This document shows, one piece after another, positions 55,163 through 64,000 of a DNA stretch of 64,000 nucleotides. The notes under the pieces were generated by a model that was given only the letters and a program-made list of their open reading frames with translations, made no database searches and was not told where the DNA came from. The stretch is from Streptomyces sp. AC558_RSS880 (GTDB lineage Bacteria; Actinomycetota; Actinomycetes; Streptomycetales; Streptomycetaceae), in NCBI RefSeq assembly GCF_019049255.1, contig NZ_JAGMUJ010000029.1, positions 248,001 to 312,000 on the forward strand, given 5' to 3'. Within the stretch, counting starts at the first letter, position 1. Every line of letters begins with the position of its first letter. The translations under genes and the position numbers were made by a program.

Positions 55163-57702
55163 GGCGCCCCAACGGACTCGCCCGTGAGGCCGTCCGCTTC
55201 AAGCCGGCGTCCTTCGCGGGGACCTTCCTCGCGCTGCTGATGTCCGCACTGATCGTCTCGGCCTGCGGAATCCTGCTCGAGACCGGCCTGCGCGCCTCGG
55301 TGCCGCCGGAACGGTACGCGAACGCGCCGGTCGTCGCGGCGGCCGACCAGTACGAGTACGTGGTCACCGGCAGCGGCGAGGACCGCGAGAAGGAGGCGAC
55401 GCCGCTGCCGGACACGGCACGAATGGACGCCGGGCTGGCGGTGAAGGCCGCCGAGGCGCCGGGTGCGGCCACCACCGTCGCGGACTTCACCTTCCCGGTG
55501 CGCGCGACGGACGACGGTGCGGGCTCCGGCGCTCGTGAACTGCCCGTTGAGGGTGGTGTGCTCACCGCGCACGGATGGGGCTCGCACACCTTCACGGGCA
55601 CCTCGCTGACCACCGGTTCCGCGCCCCGCGAGGGCGAAGTCGTGCTCGACGCGGGTACGGCCCGCGCCGCGCAGGCCGCCGTCGGCGACACCGTCGTGCT
55701 GGAGACCGCCGCCGGGCGGCAGGACTTCCGCGTCGCCGGCGTCGCCAAGGCCGGACCCGCGGACACCGCCCGGAACACCGGCGCCGCGGGCGCCCTGGCC
55801 TGGTTCGCCGACGCCCAGGCCCCCACGCTCGCCGGGCACCCCGGCAAGGCCGACGCCGTCGTCGTGCTGGCGAAGCACGGCACCGACACCGACGCCCTCG
55901 CCGACGCCGTGAAGAAGGCCCTGGCCGGCTCCGGCGCCCAGGTCCACACCGGTGACGACCGCGGTGCCGTCGAGGACCCGGGCCTCGGGTACGCCAAGGT
56001 GACGCTCTTCGGAATCGGCGGTTCCTTCGGCGGCATCGCCGCCATCGTCGCGGTCTTCACCGCCGCCGGAACCGTCGCGCTCTCGGTCGGTCAGCGCTCC
56101 CGCGAGTTCGCGCTGCTGCGCGCCGTCGGCGCCACCCCGCGGCAGATCCGCCGAGCGGTCGCCTCCGAAGCACTGCTCGTCGCGCCGCTCGCCGGAATCG
56201 TCGGCTGCCTGCCCGGCATCGGGCTCGCGCACTGGTGGTTCGGGCAGCTACAGGACCGCGGCGCCATCCCACAGGCCGTGGACCTGCACGTCTCCGGGCT
56301 CCCGCTGCTCGCCGCCGTCGTCATGGGGCTGCTCACCGCGCTCGGCGCAGGCTGGACGGCCGGGCGCCGGCCCGCGAGGATCAAGCCGGGCCAGGCGCTG
56401 TCGGAGGCGTCGGTGGAGCGGCTGCGGCCCGGCCTGATCCGTACCCTCCTCGGCGTCGGCGCCCTCGTCGGAGGCGCGATCCTCACCGGCGTGTCCGCCA
56501 ACTCCGCCGGGGACGACGCGGCCGGCGCCGCCCTCGGTGTCGTCATGCTCTTCATGCTCGCCGTCGGGCTGCTCGGCCCGCTGGTGGCCCGGCTGTGCGC
56601 GGGCCTGTTCGGCCTCCCGCTGCGCGGCGCGGGCCCGGCGGCCGAGCTCGCGGCCGCCAACTCCCGTACCAACGCCCGCCGCCTCGCCTCCGCGATCACC
56701 CCGATCGTGCTCGCCGTGGCCTTCGCCTCGACCCTCGTGTTCATGCACACGAGCGAGACCCACGCCGCCGACAAGCAACTGCGCGCGGGCCTCACCGCGG
56801 ACCACGTGGTCACGGACCCGGCGGGGCTCCCGGTGGACGCGGTCGCACAGGCCGCCCGCGCACCGGGTGTGGACGCGGCCGTCGGACTGCTGAACACACA
56901 GGTGCTCGTGCCGATCGGCTCCGGCGAGTTCAAGTCGCTGCAGGGCGCGGCGGCCCAGGGCGTCACCGGTTCCGGCGCCGAGCTCGCGAAGGTCCAGGAC
57001 CTGGACGTACGCGAAGGCAGCCTCGACCGGCTCGGCAAGGACCGTATCGCCATCGACAAGACCCTCGCGAACTCGGCGGACGTCGGCGTCGGCGACCGAC
57101 TCCCGCTCTACCTCCCCGACGGCACCGAGGCCGGCCCCGAGATCGTCGCCGTCTACGGCCGCGGCCTCGGCCTGGCCACGGTGACCATGGACCGGGCGAC
57201 CCTGGACGGGCACGTCACCTCCGGCTTCGACAGCACGCTGCTGGTACGGGGCGGCTCGCAGCAGTCGCTCACGGCCCTGGGCCAGGTGACCGACGCCTCC
57301 GGCTACGCCACCGAGCAGAACCTCGACGCGAAGCTGGGCGCCTGGATGAACAACACCATGGCCGCGGTCCTCGGCGGCTTCGCCGCCGTCGCCGCCGTCA
57401 ACACCCTGGTGATGACGGTCCTCGACCGCCGCCGCGAACTGGGCACACTGCGCCTCGTCGGCTCCACCCGGCGCCAGGTGATGACGATGCTCCGCTGGGA
57501 GGGCCTGCTGGTGGCCGCGGTGGGCCTGGTCCTCGGCTCCGCGATCGCCGCGGCCACGCTGATCCCGATGATGAGGGGCGTGACCGGTGAGGCGCCGTAC
57601 GTGCCCCCGCTGGTGTACGGATCCTTCGCGGCCGCCGCCGGAGGCCTGGCACTGCTCGCTGTCACACTGCCGGCCCGAGCGGCGCTGCGCCGCTGGTCGT
57701 AG
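55159..57702 (+). CDS. FtsX-like ABC permease (two FtsX domains)
   Basis: An 847-residue protein of the macrolide/antimicrobial peptide exporter class. After TM1 (FAGTFLALLMSALIVSACGI) comes a large outer domain of about 220 residues. The first FtsX domain (three spans) contains SREFALLRAVGATPRQIRRA; a central pair of spans, a second outer domain and the second FtsX domain follow, with RRRELGTLRLVGSTRRQVMT. The repeated REL/F..LR..G.(T)(R/P)RQ coupling-helix motif contacts the ATPase. It starts by ATGA overlap with the ATPase gene. Export of a peptide or antibiotic is the likely role. Confidence 0.94.
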   Translation: MRRPNGLAREAVRFKPASFAGTFLALLMSALIVSACGILLETGLRASVPPERYANAPVVAAADQYEYVVTGSGEDREKEATPLPDTARMDAGLAVKAAEAPGAATTVADFTFPVRATDDGAGSGARELPVEGGVLTAHGWGSHTFTGTSLTTGSAPREGEVVLDAGTARAAQAAVGDTVVLETAAGRQDFRVAGVAKAGPADTARNTGAAGALAWFADAQAPTLAGHPGKADAVVVLAKHGTDTDALADAVKKALAGSGAQVHTGDDRGAVEDPGLGYAKVTLFGIGGSFGGIAAIVAVFTAAGTVALSVGQRSREFALLRAVGATPRQIRRAVASEALLVAPLAGIVGCLPGIGLAHWWFGQLQDRGAIPQAVDLHVSGLPLLAAVVMGLLTALGAGWTAGRRPARIKPGQALSEASVERLRPGLIRTLLGVGALVGGAILTGVSANSAGDDAAGAALGVVMLFMLAVGLLGPLVARLCAGLFGLPLRGAGPAAELAAANSRTNARRLASAITPIVLAVAFASTLVFMHTSETHAADKQLRAGLTADHVVTDPAGLPVDAVAQAARAPGVDAAVGLLNTQVLVPIGSGEFKSLQGAAAQGVTGSGAELAKVQDLDVREGSLDRLGKDRIAIDKTLANSADVGVGDRLPLYLPDGTEAGPEIVAVYGRGLGLATVTMDRATLDGHVTSGFDSTLLVRGGSQQSLTALGQVTDASGYATEQNLDAKLGAWMNNTMAAVLGGFAAVAAVNTLVMTVLDRRRELGTLRLVGSTRRQVMTMLRWEGLLVAAVGLVLGSAIAAATLIPMMRGVTGEAPYVPPLVYGSFAAAAGGLALLAVTLPARAALRRWS

Positions 57703-58120
57703 CGCACGCGGACGGGCCGGGAGTCGTTCACCACCGTGGTCGTGGCCTCCACGCCGACCGGCCCCGCGGCCGCTCCCGGCCGGGAGCGGCCCGCCGTCAA
57801 GGGGCAGCACTGCGGCGAGCCGCGGCCGTCGCGCTCATCATCGCCGGCGCGGTCACCGGCGCGGCGCTGTGCCGGGTGCACGAAGGTCTCGCGGTGGTGG
57901 CGGCAGCACTCGTCGCGCCGGCCGTGAGCGGCCTCGGCCACGCGTCCGCTCACTCCGCTCACTCCGCTCACTCCGTCGACCACGCGGCGGCAGCCACGAC
58001 CGGATCGGCCACGTCCCCGACGAGCGGCTCCGCGACCGCGCCGTCGACGGCCCGCGCGGGCGGCAGCGCTGCGCGTACGGCCGGCCCCTCACTCGCCCGG
58101 CAACAACGGAAAGGACGCTC
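57703..58120. other. Gap with a weak membrane-like ORF and a short tandem repeat
   Basis: A plus-strand frame (57876-58124) starting at GTG reads a hydrophobic segment (LAVVAAALVAPAVSGLGHAS) followed by Ala/Ser/Thr-rich sequence, and its stop overlaps the MFS start (ATGA). Three copies of TCCGCTCAC near 57948-57978 give a His-Ser-Ala repeat. It may be the degraded end of a membrane gene or a coupled leader; I cannot call it a gene. Confidence 0.35.
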
Positions 58121-59518
58121 ATGACCACAGCCCTGGCTCCCCCGGTCCGCATGGGGAAGGCCGCTGTCGCGGCCCTCGGCATGCTGGCCGTCTCCACCGG
58201 TGCCCTGGAGTCGGTCGTGTCACCGACGCTCCCGCTCCTGCAACGCGAACTGGACATGAGTCCGGCCGAAGGGGCGCTCCTCAACATCGTGCTCGCCATC
58301 ACCGGCACGCTCATCACACCGTTCGCGGGCAAGCTCGGCGACCGCTACGGCGGAAAACGAGTCCTGATCCGGCTGATGGCGGTGGTCTCGGTGGGTGGAC
58401 TGGTGTCCGCCCTGGCGCCCAACCTGCCGGTGCTGCTGCTCGGTCAGATCCTGCAGGGGGCGATGGTGGGCGCGCTGCCCCTGTCGTTCATCGTGGTGCG
58501 CAAACACCTCCCCGCGGGAGAGTCGAAGGCGGCCATCGGGCTGGTCAGCGGGATGTTCGTGGGCGGCTCGATGGTGGGACTGCTGTCGGCCGGACCCGTC
58601 GCGGAAGCGTTCTCCCGGCACTGGATGTTCGCGGTGCCGACGTTCGCGGTCATCGGGTTCACCCTGCTGGTGAACAGGCTGATGCCGTCCGATCCGCCGG
58701 GCCGGCCGGACGATGCCGGGATCGACTGGCCCGGCCTGCTTCTCCTGAGCGGGATCCTGGTCACGCTCATGCTCGTGTTCGCGCTGGCGCCCGAGGCCGG
58801 CTCGCAACCACTCGTGCTCGGCGCCCTCGTCGTCGTTCTGGCCGCCTTCGTGACCGGATGGACAGCCGTCGAACGCCGTGCGGCCGCGCCGATGGTCGAT
58901 CTGCGCATGCTGGCACGGCCTGTGATCTGGAAGTCGTGTGTGGCGACGTTCGTGATATGCCTCGGTACCGCGACGGGGGTCTATCTCGTTCCGCAGCTGC
59001 TCGACGTGTCCGGCGACGGATACGGATTCGGGGCCGGTCCCACCGAGATCGGCTTCATCCTCCTGCCCGGCGCCGTGGCCGCGACGCTGGCCGGGCCGCT
59101 CGGCGGGATCGGGGAGCGGCGCTTCGGCTCGCGTGCCGTGGCCATGACCGCGACCGTCATCATGGCCGCCGCTCTGCTCGCCCTGTCGGCCGCACACACC
59201 GAGGTCTGGCACATCGTCGTCGGCAAGGCGCTGATCGCGCTGGCCAACGGCCTGTGCGTCACGGCCATGGTGACCGGCATCGCCTCTTCCGTCGATGAAG
59301 GCGACACCGGCATCGCCACCAGCCTGGTCCTGGTGGCCCGCGTGCTGGGCTCCGCCATGGGCGGGATGCTCGGCGGCGCGCTCCTCACCTCGGGAACCCC
59401 TTCCGGGTCGGAGGTCCCGGCCGAATCGGCCTTCACCACCGGCTTCCTCATCGCCGGCGTCGTCGCGGTGCTGTCCCTGCTTGTCGTCCGCACCATGAAC
59501 AAAGGAGTCAAGGAATGA
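58121..59518 (+). CDS. MFS drug exporter, DHA2-like
   Basis: A 465-residue protein with about 14 spans. The family motif A between TM2 and TM3 is GKLGDRYGGKRVLIR, and motif C-like glycines appear in LVSGMFVGGSMVGLLSAGPV in the fifth span, the antiporter signature. The second half includes LPGAVAATLAGPLGGIGERR. The start ATG 58121 has AAAGGA 5 bases upstream. It overlaps the FAD monooxygenase gene by ATGA, suggesting modification plus export of one compound. Confidence 0.93.
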   Translation: MTTALAPPVRMGKAAVAALGMLAVSTGALESVVSPTLPLLQRELDMSPAEGALLNIVLAITGTLITPFAGKLGDRYGGKRVLIRLMAVVSVGGLVSALAPNLPVLLLGQILQGAMVGALPLSFIVVRKHLPAGESKAAIGLVSGMFVGGSMVGLLSAGPVAEAFSRHWMFAVPTFAVIGFTLLVNRLMPSDPPGRPDDAGIDWPGLLLLSGILVTLMLVFALAPEAGSQPLVLGALVVVLAAFVTGWTAVERRAAAPMVDLRMLARPVIWKSCVATFVICLGTATGVYLVPQLLDVSGDGYGFGAGPTEIGFILLPGAVAATLAGPLGGIGERRFGSRAVAMTATVIMAAALLALSAAHTEVWHIVVGKALIALANGLCVTAMVTGIASSVDEGDTGIATSLVLVARVLGSAMGGMLGGALLTSGTPSGSEVPAESAFTTGFLIAGVVAVLSLLVVRTMNKGVKE

Positions 59519-60735
59519 CCCTCACCGACCATCCGACGGATGTCCGTACCACGCCGAGGCGCACGGTCCTGATATCCGGGGCCAGCATCGCCGGTCCCGT
59601 CCTCGCGTTCTGGCTGAACCGCTACGGATACGCGGTCACGCTGGTGGAGAAGGCGGGCGCGCCGCGCAGCGGTGGTTACCCCATCGACGTGCGCGGCACC
59701 GCACTGGAGGTCGTCCGGAGGATGGGGATCCTGCCGCGACTGCGGGACGCGCACATCGACCTGCGCCGCCTGACCTTCCTCGAAGGGGACGGCGGCGAGG
59801 TGGCCTCGCTGCACCCGCACACCGTCACCGGCGGTGTCGCGGGACGGGACCTGGAGGTGCGGCGCGGGGATCTGACCGACGCTCTCCACACGGCGGTCCG
59901 TGACGACGTGGAGTTCTTGTTCAACGACTCCATCGACACCCTCGACCAGACCGGCCACGGAGTCGACGTCACCTTCCGCGGGGGCGGCAGGCGCACCTTC
60001 GACATGGTCTTCGGCGCGGACGGCATGCACTCACGTACCCGGGAGACGCTGTTCGGCCCCGAAGAGCAGTTCCACCACTATCTCGGCTACTGCTTCGCCG
60101 TGTTCACCATGCGCAACACCTTCGGCCTCTCCCACGAGACCGTGATGTGGAACGCCCCGGGCAGGGCCGCGGCTCTTTACGCCGTGGAGGACGACGACGA
60201 AGTGCACGCCTTCTTGAACTTCGCCCAGCCGGAACCGCCGTTCGGCGCGTTCCGGGACCCGGAATCCCAACGGGACCTGGTCGCCACGGTCTTCGCCGAC
60301 GCGGGATGGGAGGTCCCGGGCATGCTGACCGCCATGCGCGACGCGGACGACGTGTTCTTCGACGCGGTCGGCCAGATCCGCATGCCCCGCTGGTCCAGCG
60401 GCAGGGTCGCGCTGGTGGGCGACGCCGCGTACGCGCCCTCGTTCCTCACCGGACAGGGCACCAGCCTCGCACTCGTCGGCGCGTACATGCTCGCCGGTTC
60501 CCTGGCCGACCGGGACCACGCCGCGGGCTTCGCCGCCTACGAACACGACACCCGGAACTTCGTGACCGTGAACCAGGCGCTGGTCGGCAAGGGCGGTGCC
60601 ACCCTCTTCCCGGCCACCCCCCAGGCGCTGGAGGAACGCAACAGCAGGCTGCGCGGACTCGGCGCCATTCCCTCCGCGGAGGGACGACCGGCCCATTCGG
60701 CCCTCACCCTGCCCGAATTCATGCCCACGACGTGA
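59515..60735 (+). CDS. FAD-dependent aromatic monooxygenase (PHBH/TetX-like)
   Basis: A 406-residue class A flavin monooxygenase. VLISGASIAGPVLAFWL with the following VTLVEKA forms the FAD fold (the usual GxGxxG is GASIAG). The second FAD motif is RVALVGDAAYAPSFLTGQGT (GDA..P), and the middle motif is FGADGMHSRTRE (DG). It matches the TetX/PgaE-type family that hydroxylates aromatic antibiotics. Coupling by ATGA to the MFS exporter suggests self-resistance or detoxification; the substrate is not identifiable. Confidence 0.92.
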   Translation: MTLTDHPTDVRTTPRRTVLISGASIAGPVLAFWLNRYGYAVTLVEKAGAPRSGGYPIDVRGTALEVVRRMGILPRLRDAHIDLRRLTFLEGDGGEVASLHPHTVTGGVAGRDLEVRRGDLTDALHTAVRDDVEFLFNDSIDTLDQTGHGVDVTFRGGGRRTFDMVFGADGMHSRTRETLFGPEEQFHHYLGYCFAVFTMRNTFGLSHETVMWNAPGRAAALYAVEDDDEVHAFLNFAQPEPPFGAFRDPESQRDLVATVFADAGWEVPGMLTAMRDADDVFFDAVGQIRMPRWSSGRVALVGDAAYAPSFLTGQGTSLALVGAYMLAGSLADRDHAAGFAAYEHDTRNFVTVNQALVGKGGATLFPATPQALEERNSRLRGLGAIPSAEGRPAHSALTLPEFMPTT

Positions 60736-61064
60736 GCCCGGCCCGGCGCCGACCGCGGAGTGCTACTGCTCCAAGCCGGCCAGCCGGTCGCTCTCGCGGC
60801 ATTTCGCCGGATGCCCGGCTCCGGCGAGGGCAGACACGACCAGCATCGCGAAATCCGCCGACTCCGCCCGGTTTTCACAGCGCCGTTGCCCGAGCGGAAG
60901 AGCCCCGGTCACCCCACAAGGGTGGCCGGGGCCACACACCGACTTCCGCGCGCACGGCAAGAGGTACGCCGACGGCAAGTCCGACGGATCGACATGCCTG
61001 CTTCACGGGGCGCTTCAAGGCCTGCCAGGGCGCCGACCGCCCCGTTCGCGTCCCGTTCCGCGGC

Positions 61065-61244
61065 CGACGGCTCAAGCGGTGGCAGCGCCGGCACAGCACC
61101 ACCCACGCCAAGATCCGCTGCGTCGGCGAGCAGGCCATGACCACGCTCGAGGGCCGGCGCCTGCTGCGGAAACTCCGCTGCGGCACCAACCGCATCACCG
61201 ACATCGTGAAGACCGTTCTCGTTTTTCACCACACGTCAGCGTGA
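61065..61244 (+). mobile_element. IS5/IS112-type transposase, C-terminal remnant
   Basis: The frame ends HSTTHAKIRCVGEQAMTTLE, GRRLLRKLRCGTNRITDIVK and TVLVFHHTSA, which is the extreme C-terminus of IS5-family (IS112-like) transposases, including the conserved Glu of the DDE triad in RCVGEQAM. Upstream (60900-61065) similarity drops out and shifts frame, so the element is reduced to its last 60 codons. The 60736-61064 stretch before it contains no intact gene. Confidence 0.7.
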
Positions 61245-61260
61245 GGTCGGAAGGCGCTCA

Positions 61261-62184
61261 GTGGTCCAGCGGCGGCCGGATCTGCGCACCTTCGTCACCG
61301 AGCACGGCCCGCTCCCGCTCGCCGGGACCGCCAGCCTCGGGGCGCTGCTGGCGGAGGGCCTCGGCACGGTGCACGACGCGGGGCTGCTCCACCGTGACCT
61401 CAAGCCGCAGAACATCCTGCTGTCCCGGTACGGCCCCAAGGTGATCGACTTCGGTCTCGCCGTGCTCGCCGAGCGCCGCACCACCCTGACGGCGACCGGC
61501 TTCGTCGTCGGCAGCGTGCTGTGCATGTCGCCGGAACAGGCCCGGGGCGAGCACCAGCTGGACCGGTCGGCGGACGTCTACGCGCTGGGCGCGGTGCTGC
61601 TGTTCGCCGCGACCGGACACTACCCGTACGAGGGGCCCACCTGGCAGGCCGTCGCTCTGAAGATCGAGGACCCGGCGACCCCTCCCGATCTGACGGGCCT
61701 CCCTCCTGAGCTCGGACCCCTGATCACCGGCATGCTCGCGCTGGACCCCGGCGCCCGGCCCGCTCTGCCCGAGGACATCGAGTACCTCGTGCGGGTCCTC
61801 CACGACCAGGGCCTGACCGCCTTCCAGGCCAAACGCCGCCTCACCGACCTGACACCCGAGATCGCCGTGCCCCAGCTTCCCGCACCGGCCCTCGAGCCCG
61901 AGCCTGGAGCCGGCGTTTCCCCCTACACGCCCGCCGCCGTCGACCCGGCGGCGGTGGAGGACGAGCAGGCGGACGCGGCGGTACCGGCCGGGGCGGGGCA
62001 GCACGCCGCCGACGACGAACCCGGCGGGGAATCCGGGAGCGCTGCTCCCGCCGCTCCGCGGGAGATCGTCCCCGGGCAGGACGGGAAGCCCCGAAGCGGC
62101 AGGACCACCGGCGTCCGCCCCACGGCGCCCCTGCGGATCGCCGAGCGGATCCGCGCCGCGTACGCCCGCGAGGCACGCTTCTGA
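61261..62184 (+). pseudogene. Ser/Thr protein kinase, N-lobe missing
   Basis: Reads the C-lobe of a Pkn-type kinase: LLHRDLKPQNILL (catalytic Asp), KVIDFGLAVL (DFG), and VVGSVLCMSPEQARGEHQLD through DVYALGAVLLFAATGHYPY, followed by a Pro/Ala-rich linker and a short basic tail. The glycine loop and the ATP-binding Lys are absent: the frame begins only about 17 bases after the IS5 remnant, which probably removed the first 80-90 codons. The product would not bind ATP normally. Confidence 0.75.
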
Positions 62185-62199
62185 GCTGCCCGGCTTCGC

Positions 62200-62714
62200 G
62201 CGCGGAAGCCCGCACGGCCTCGCCGTAGGCGCCGGAGCCGTCGCGGCAGACGATCTCGAGACCACGATGCTTGCGCAGCCGCCTCTCCAGGGCGTCGGCG
62301 CCACGGCCCGGGAGTACGTCGATGCGTTCGCCGGTGTCGGCATCGATCAGGACGGTCGCGTAGCGGCGGCGGTGTTTGAGCGCGAAGTCCTCGACGCCGA
62401 GGACGCGCGGCACCCGCACCACGGGCAAGGGCAGGCGGGCCATAAGTCGCAGGGCGGTCGAGCGGGATATCGCCGCAGCCAGGACACGGGAGAGGCGGGC
62501 GCCCGCCCGGTCCGCCAACTCCTTCACACCTCACCGACCTGGTCGGCGAGGCGCCGGACCCGCACCGATACCACGACCCGCCCGCCGTCCGCCGGCACGT
62601 CCGCGATCGTACGTCGGTGGATGCCGTGACCCGCCCCGTCGGCTGCCCGCACACCGGGCACCGCACCGGCTCCTCCCGTGTCCGGGCCCGCACCCGGATG
62701 ACCTCACCCTCGTC
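62200..62714 (-). mobile_element. ISL3-family transposase remnant, frameshifted and truncated
   Basis: On the minus strand, EGEVIRVRARTREEPVRCPV and CGQPTGRVTA give the N-terminal zinc ribbon. After a frame change comes RRTIADVPADGGRVVVSVRV, then ALRLMARLPLPVVRVPRVLG and VEDFALKHRRRYATVLIDAD with the first catalytic Asp, and EIVCRDGSGAYGEAV with the second. The C-terminal third, with the catalytic Glu, is missing; similarity ends at about 62200 against the tail of the kinase gene. The zinc ribbon, RRTIADVP and VEDFA..(R)Y are standard ISL3 landmarks. Confidence 0.75.
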
Positions 62715-62893
62715 CGCCACCCTCTACGACCAGCAACGCCAGTCCCGAAAACACCACACCCACAAGCTCGTTGACATCTCGCATGCAACATCAACGACAA
62801 CCGTCACCCTTCGTCCCTCGATTACGGGACAGAGCCGCTCGTTTGACAGACCGACGGTGATCAGGTGGGAGTACAGCGCAGACCCGCCGACGT

Positions 62894-62934
62894 GAAGCAG
62901 CTCCCCACGTCGACCCAGGGTGGGGAGCTGCTTC
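62894..62934. repeat. 14-bp perfect inverted repeat
   Basis: GAAGCAGCTCCCCA (62894-62907) and its exact complement (62921-62934) flank a 13-base loop. It sits in a gene-free stretch after the ISL3 remnant. It may be a terminator for read-through or an insertion-sequence end; there is no T tract. Confidence 0.7.
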
Positions 62935-63109
62935 ATACCAGGGGGGCGGGGCCGGCCCCGAGTACGCGGCGTCCGGCGGCCGGACGCGGCTCCGGTTCGC
63001 CAGGGTTGTCGGCGGGAGTGGGTCCGGTGCCCAGCGGCCCCCGGTCCGGTCCGGCCTCCCAGCGGTCCTGGCGGGGCGGGCGGTTGAGGGGTTCGGTCAG
63101 CCAGTCGGC

Positions 63110-63484
63110 TCAGCCCCCGCAGCCACCGTACTCAAGGGAGCTCACTGCGTTGTCGTAGAGGAACAGAAGTTCCTGCTTCTCACCCGGCGGGATGGTGTAG
63201 TGGTAGCCGCGGTAGTCGGCATCGGTGTAGATGCAGACGAACCCCTCGCCGCGGTTCCACACCGAGCTGGCTCGGTCGTTCCACGCCCAGCCGATGTTGG
63301 GGATGTCCACCCGATACTGGAGCTGCAGGTTGCTCCCGGTGAGGTTGTGGCCGTCATAGAGGCAGATCTGGCCCTCTTCACAGCGGGTCACGGGTTCATC
63401 AGCCGATGCGGTTCCCGGAGCCGCCAGTACGGCGGTGGAGGCGAGGACTGCTCCTGCTAACGAGGTCTTGAATGCCAGGTTCAT
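63110..63484 (-). CDS. Secreted peptidase inhibitor, family I36 (SMPI-like)
   Basis: A 124-residue exported protein. A Sec signal peptide (MNLAFKTSLAGAVLASTAVL, cut near ASADEPV) is followed by a beta/gamma-crystallin-like domain with four Cys: CEEGQICLYDGHN, then GYHYTIPPGEK and SSLEYGGCGG. This is the layout of Streptomyces metalloproteinase inhibitor (SMPI, family I36). It would act outside the cell on thermolysin-type proteases or bind the wall. ATG 63484 has AAAGGG upstream. Confidence 0.85.
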   Translation of the reverse strand: MNLAFKTSLAGAVLASTAVLAAPGTASADEPVTRCEEGQICLYDGHNLTGSNLQLQYRVDIPNIGWAWNDRASSVWNRGEGFVCIYTDADYRGYHYTIPPGEKQELLFLYDNAVSSLEYGGCGG

Positions 63485-63828
63485 GACTACCCTTTCCCCT
63501 TGTTGCGCGTTGGTATCTGTGGAAGCGCGGTCATGGTCCCGCCTCCTACTGCCTGGGGCTTGACCCGAGATCGTGGACACCGGTTCGTGCCGCGGTGGTC
63601 AGCGTAACTGATCGTTGTTCGAAGGCGTTTCGGGCTGATCCGGCCGATGCGGGAGTGCCTCCTCCTGGTGTCCTGGCGGGTGGCCCATCGGAAGGGGCCG
63701 CTCGGGCGTCTGGCCAGTGTTCCCTTCCCTGAAGCGTCTCGCGTGTCATGGTTGCGCCACTGACTTCGGCTCGCCAGGTTCGGCGAAGTCCCTGATGGGC
63801 CTGGGGCGGTGGCTGTATCCCGTGGTGT
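63485..63828. other. Intergenic region without recognised gene
   Basis: The upstream region of the inhibitor gene. Open frames on either strand are compositionally poor. It ends at the IS630-like fragment and may include remnants of that element's flank. No repeat or promoter was assigned with confidence. Confidence 0.35.
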
Positions 63829-64000
63829 GTGAGATATGCGGATGGGGGCGGGCCGACTGTCGCGGGACGTCGGCGCCGTGAGTCGGTGCGGATGCAGGCG
63901 GCTGAGTCGTTCGAGCAGAAGATCAAGCCGTTGGAGGGCACGGCGCCTGTGGGGGAGCCGGAAGTCGGCCTATCAGTGGCGCCAGTTGCGACGGGACGAA
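63829..64000 (+). mobile_element. IS630-family transposase N-terminus, frameshifted, cut by window edge
   Basis: GTG 63829 reads RYADGGGPTVAGRRRRESVR and QAAESFEQKIKPLE, then after a one-base shift near 63939 ARRLWGSRKSAYQWRQLRRD. Together these give the N-terminal helix-turn-helix of IS630-type transposases (RYPDGGGLTA...VA.R..VS..SAY.W). The frameshift indicates decay, but the element continues beyond the window. Confidence 0.6.

Noticed and set aside
57876..58124. Small plus-strand ORF overlapping the MFS start
   Set aside because: Coupled by ATGA and partly hydrophobic, but low-complexity (Ala/Ser/Thr) with a short repeat and no clear ribosome site; kept only as a note on the gap.

Overview
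The window is chromosomal DNA from a high-GC actinomycete, almost certainly a Streptomyces or close relative. The support is very strong G/C bias at third codon positions, frequent GTG starts, translationally coupled GTGA/ATGA overlaps, and the gene families present (LuxR-type two-component systems, MMPL exporters, DUF397, RsbW-like ATPases, SMI1/KNR4). No rRNA, tRNA or CRISPR array was seen.

Layout. 0-12.5 kb is ordinary chromosomal content: a TetR regulator with a two-copy operator, a methyltransferase, an MMPL exporter with a two-component system, a lipoprotein, a GT2/GtrA/flavoprotein operon, and a polytopic membrane protein. 12.5-20.3 kb is a compact signalling operon on the minus strand. 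It encodes a trypsin-like protease fused to a degenerate STAND-type NTPase, a PknG-like kinase with rubredoxin-type zinc ribbons, a VWA/zinc-ribbon protein, a four-TM protein and an anchored solute-binding protein. A small Trypco2-like gene is divergent from it. The kinase, four-TM and binding-protein set matches the actinobacterial PknG-GlnX-GlnH logic, here joined to protease and VWA parts typical of predicted conflict systems.

20.3-31.5 kb is an accessory, scarred region. It holds truncated isochorismatase, substrate-binding, DoxX-like and PIN genes, probable IS256 scraps, a MerR regulator, two GNAT enzymes, a C45-type hydrolase, an intact XRE-ImmA/IrrE gene with its own palindromic promoter, a large CoiA-like nuclease candidate with a duplicated C-terminal domain, and an unknown 439-residue protein. 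31.5-36.5 kb holds an RsbW-like ATPase, a DUF1963-like protein, a TetR/SDR divergent pair with a clear operator-promoter, a small helical protein, a frameshifted gene and a DUF397 remnant.

36.5-50.7 kb is the outstanding feature: a minus-strand run of four genes that looks like a DISARM/Pgl-type phage-defence locus. In transcription order it encodes a 2118-residue Ser/Thr kinase fused to a DUF1998-type DEAD helicase with a nuclease-like tail, a 985-residue SNF2-type helicase (DrmD-like), a 1372-residue N6-adenine methyltransferase (DrmMI/PglX-like), and a small protein with a histone-H1-like basic tail. A SMI1/KNR4 protein lies just upstream.

52.8-64 kb holds a response regulator split into two halves with a duplicated promoter block between them, an ABC/FtsX exporter pair, an MFS exporter plus FAD monooxygenase operon, then a second scarred zone with IS5, ISL3 and IS630 remnants, a kinase gene lacking its N-lobe, and an intact secreted peptidase-inhibitor (I36) gene.
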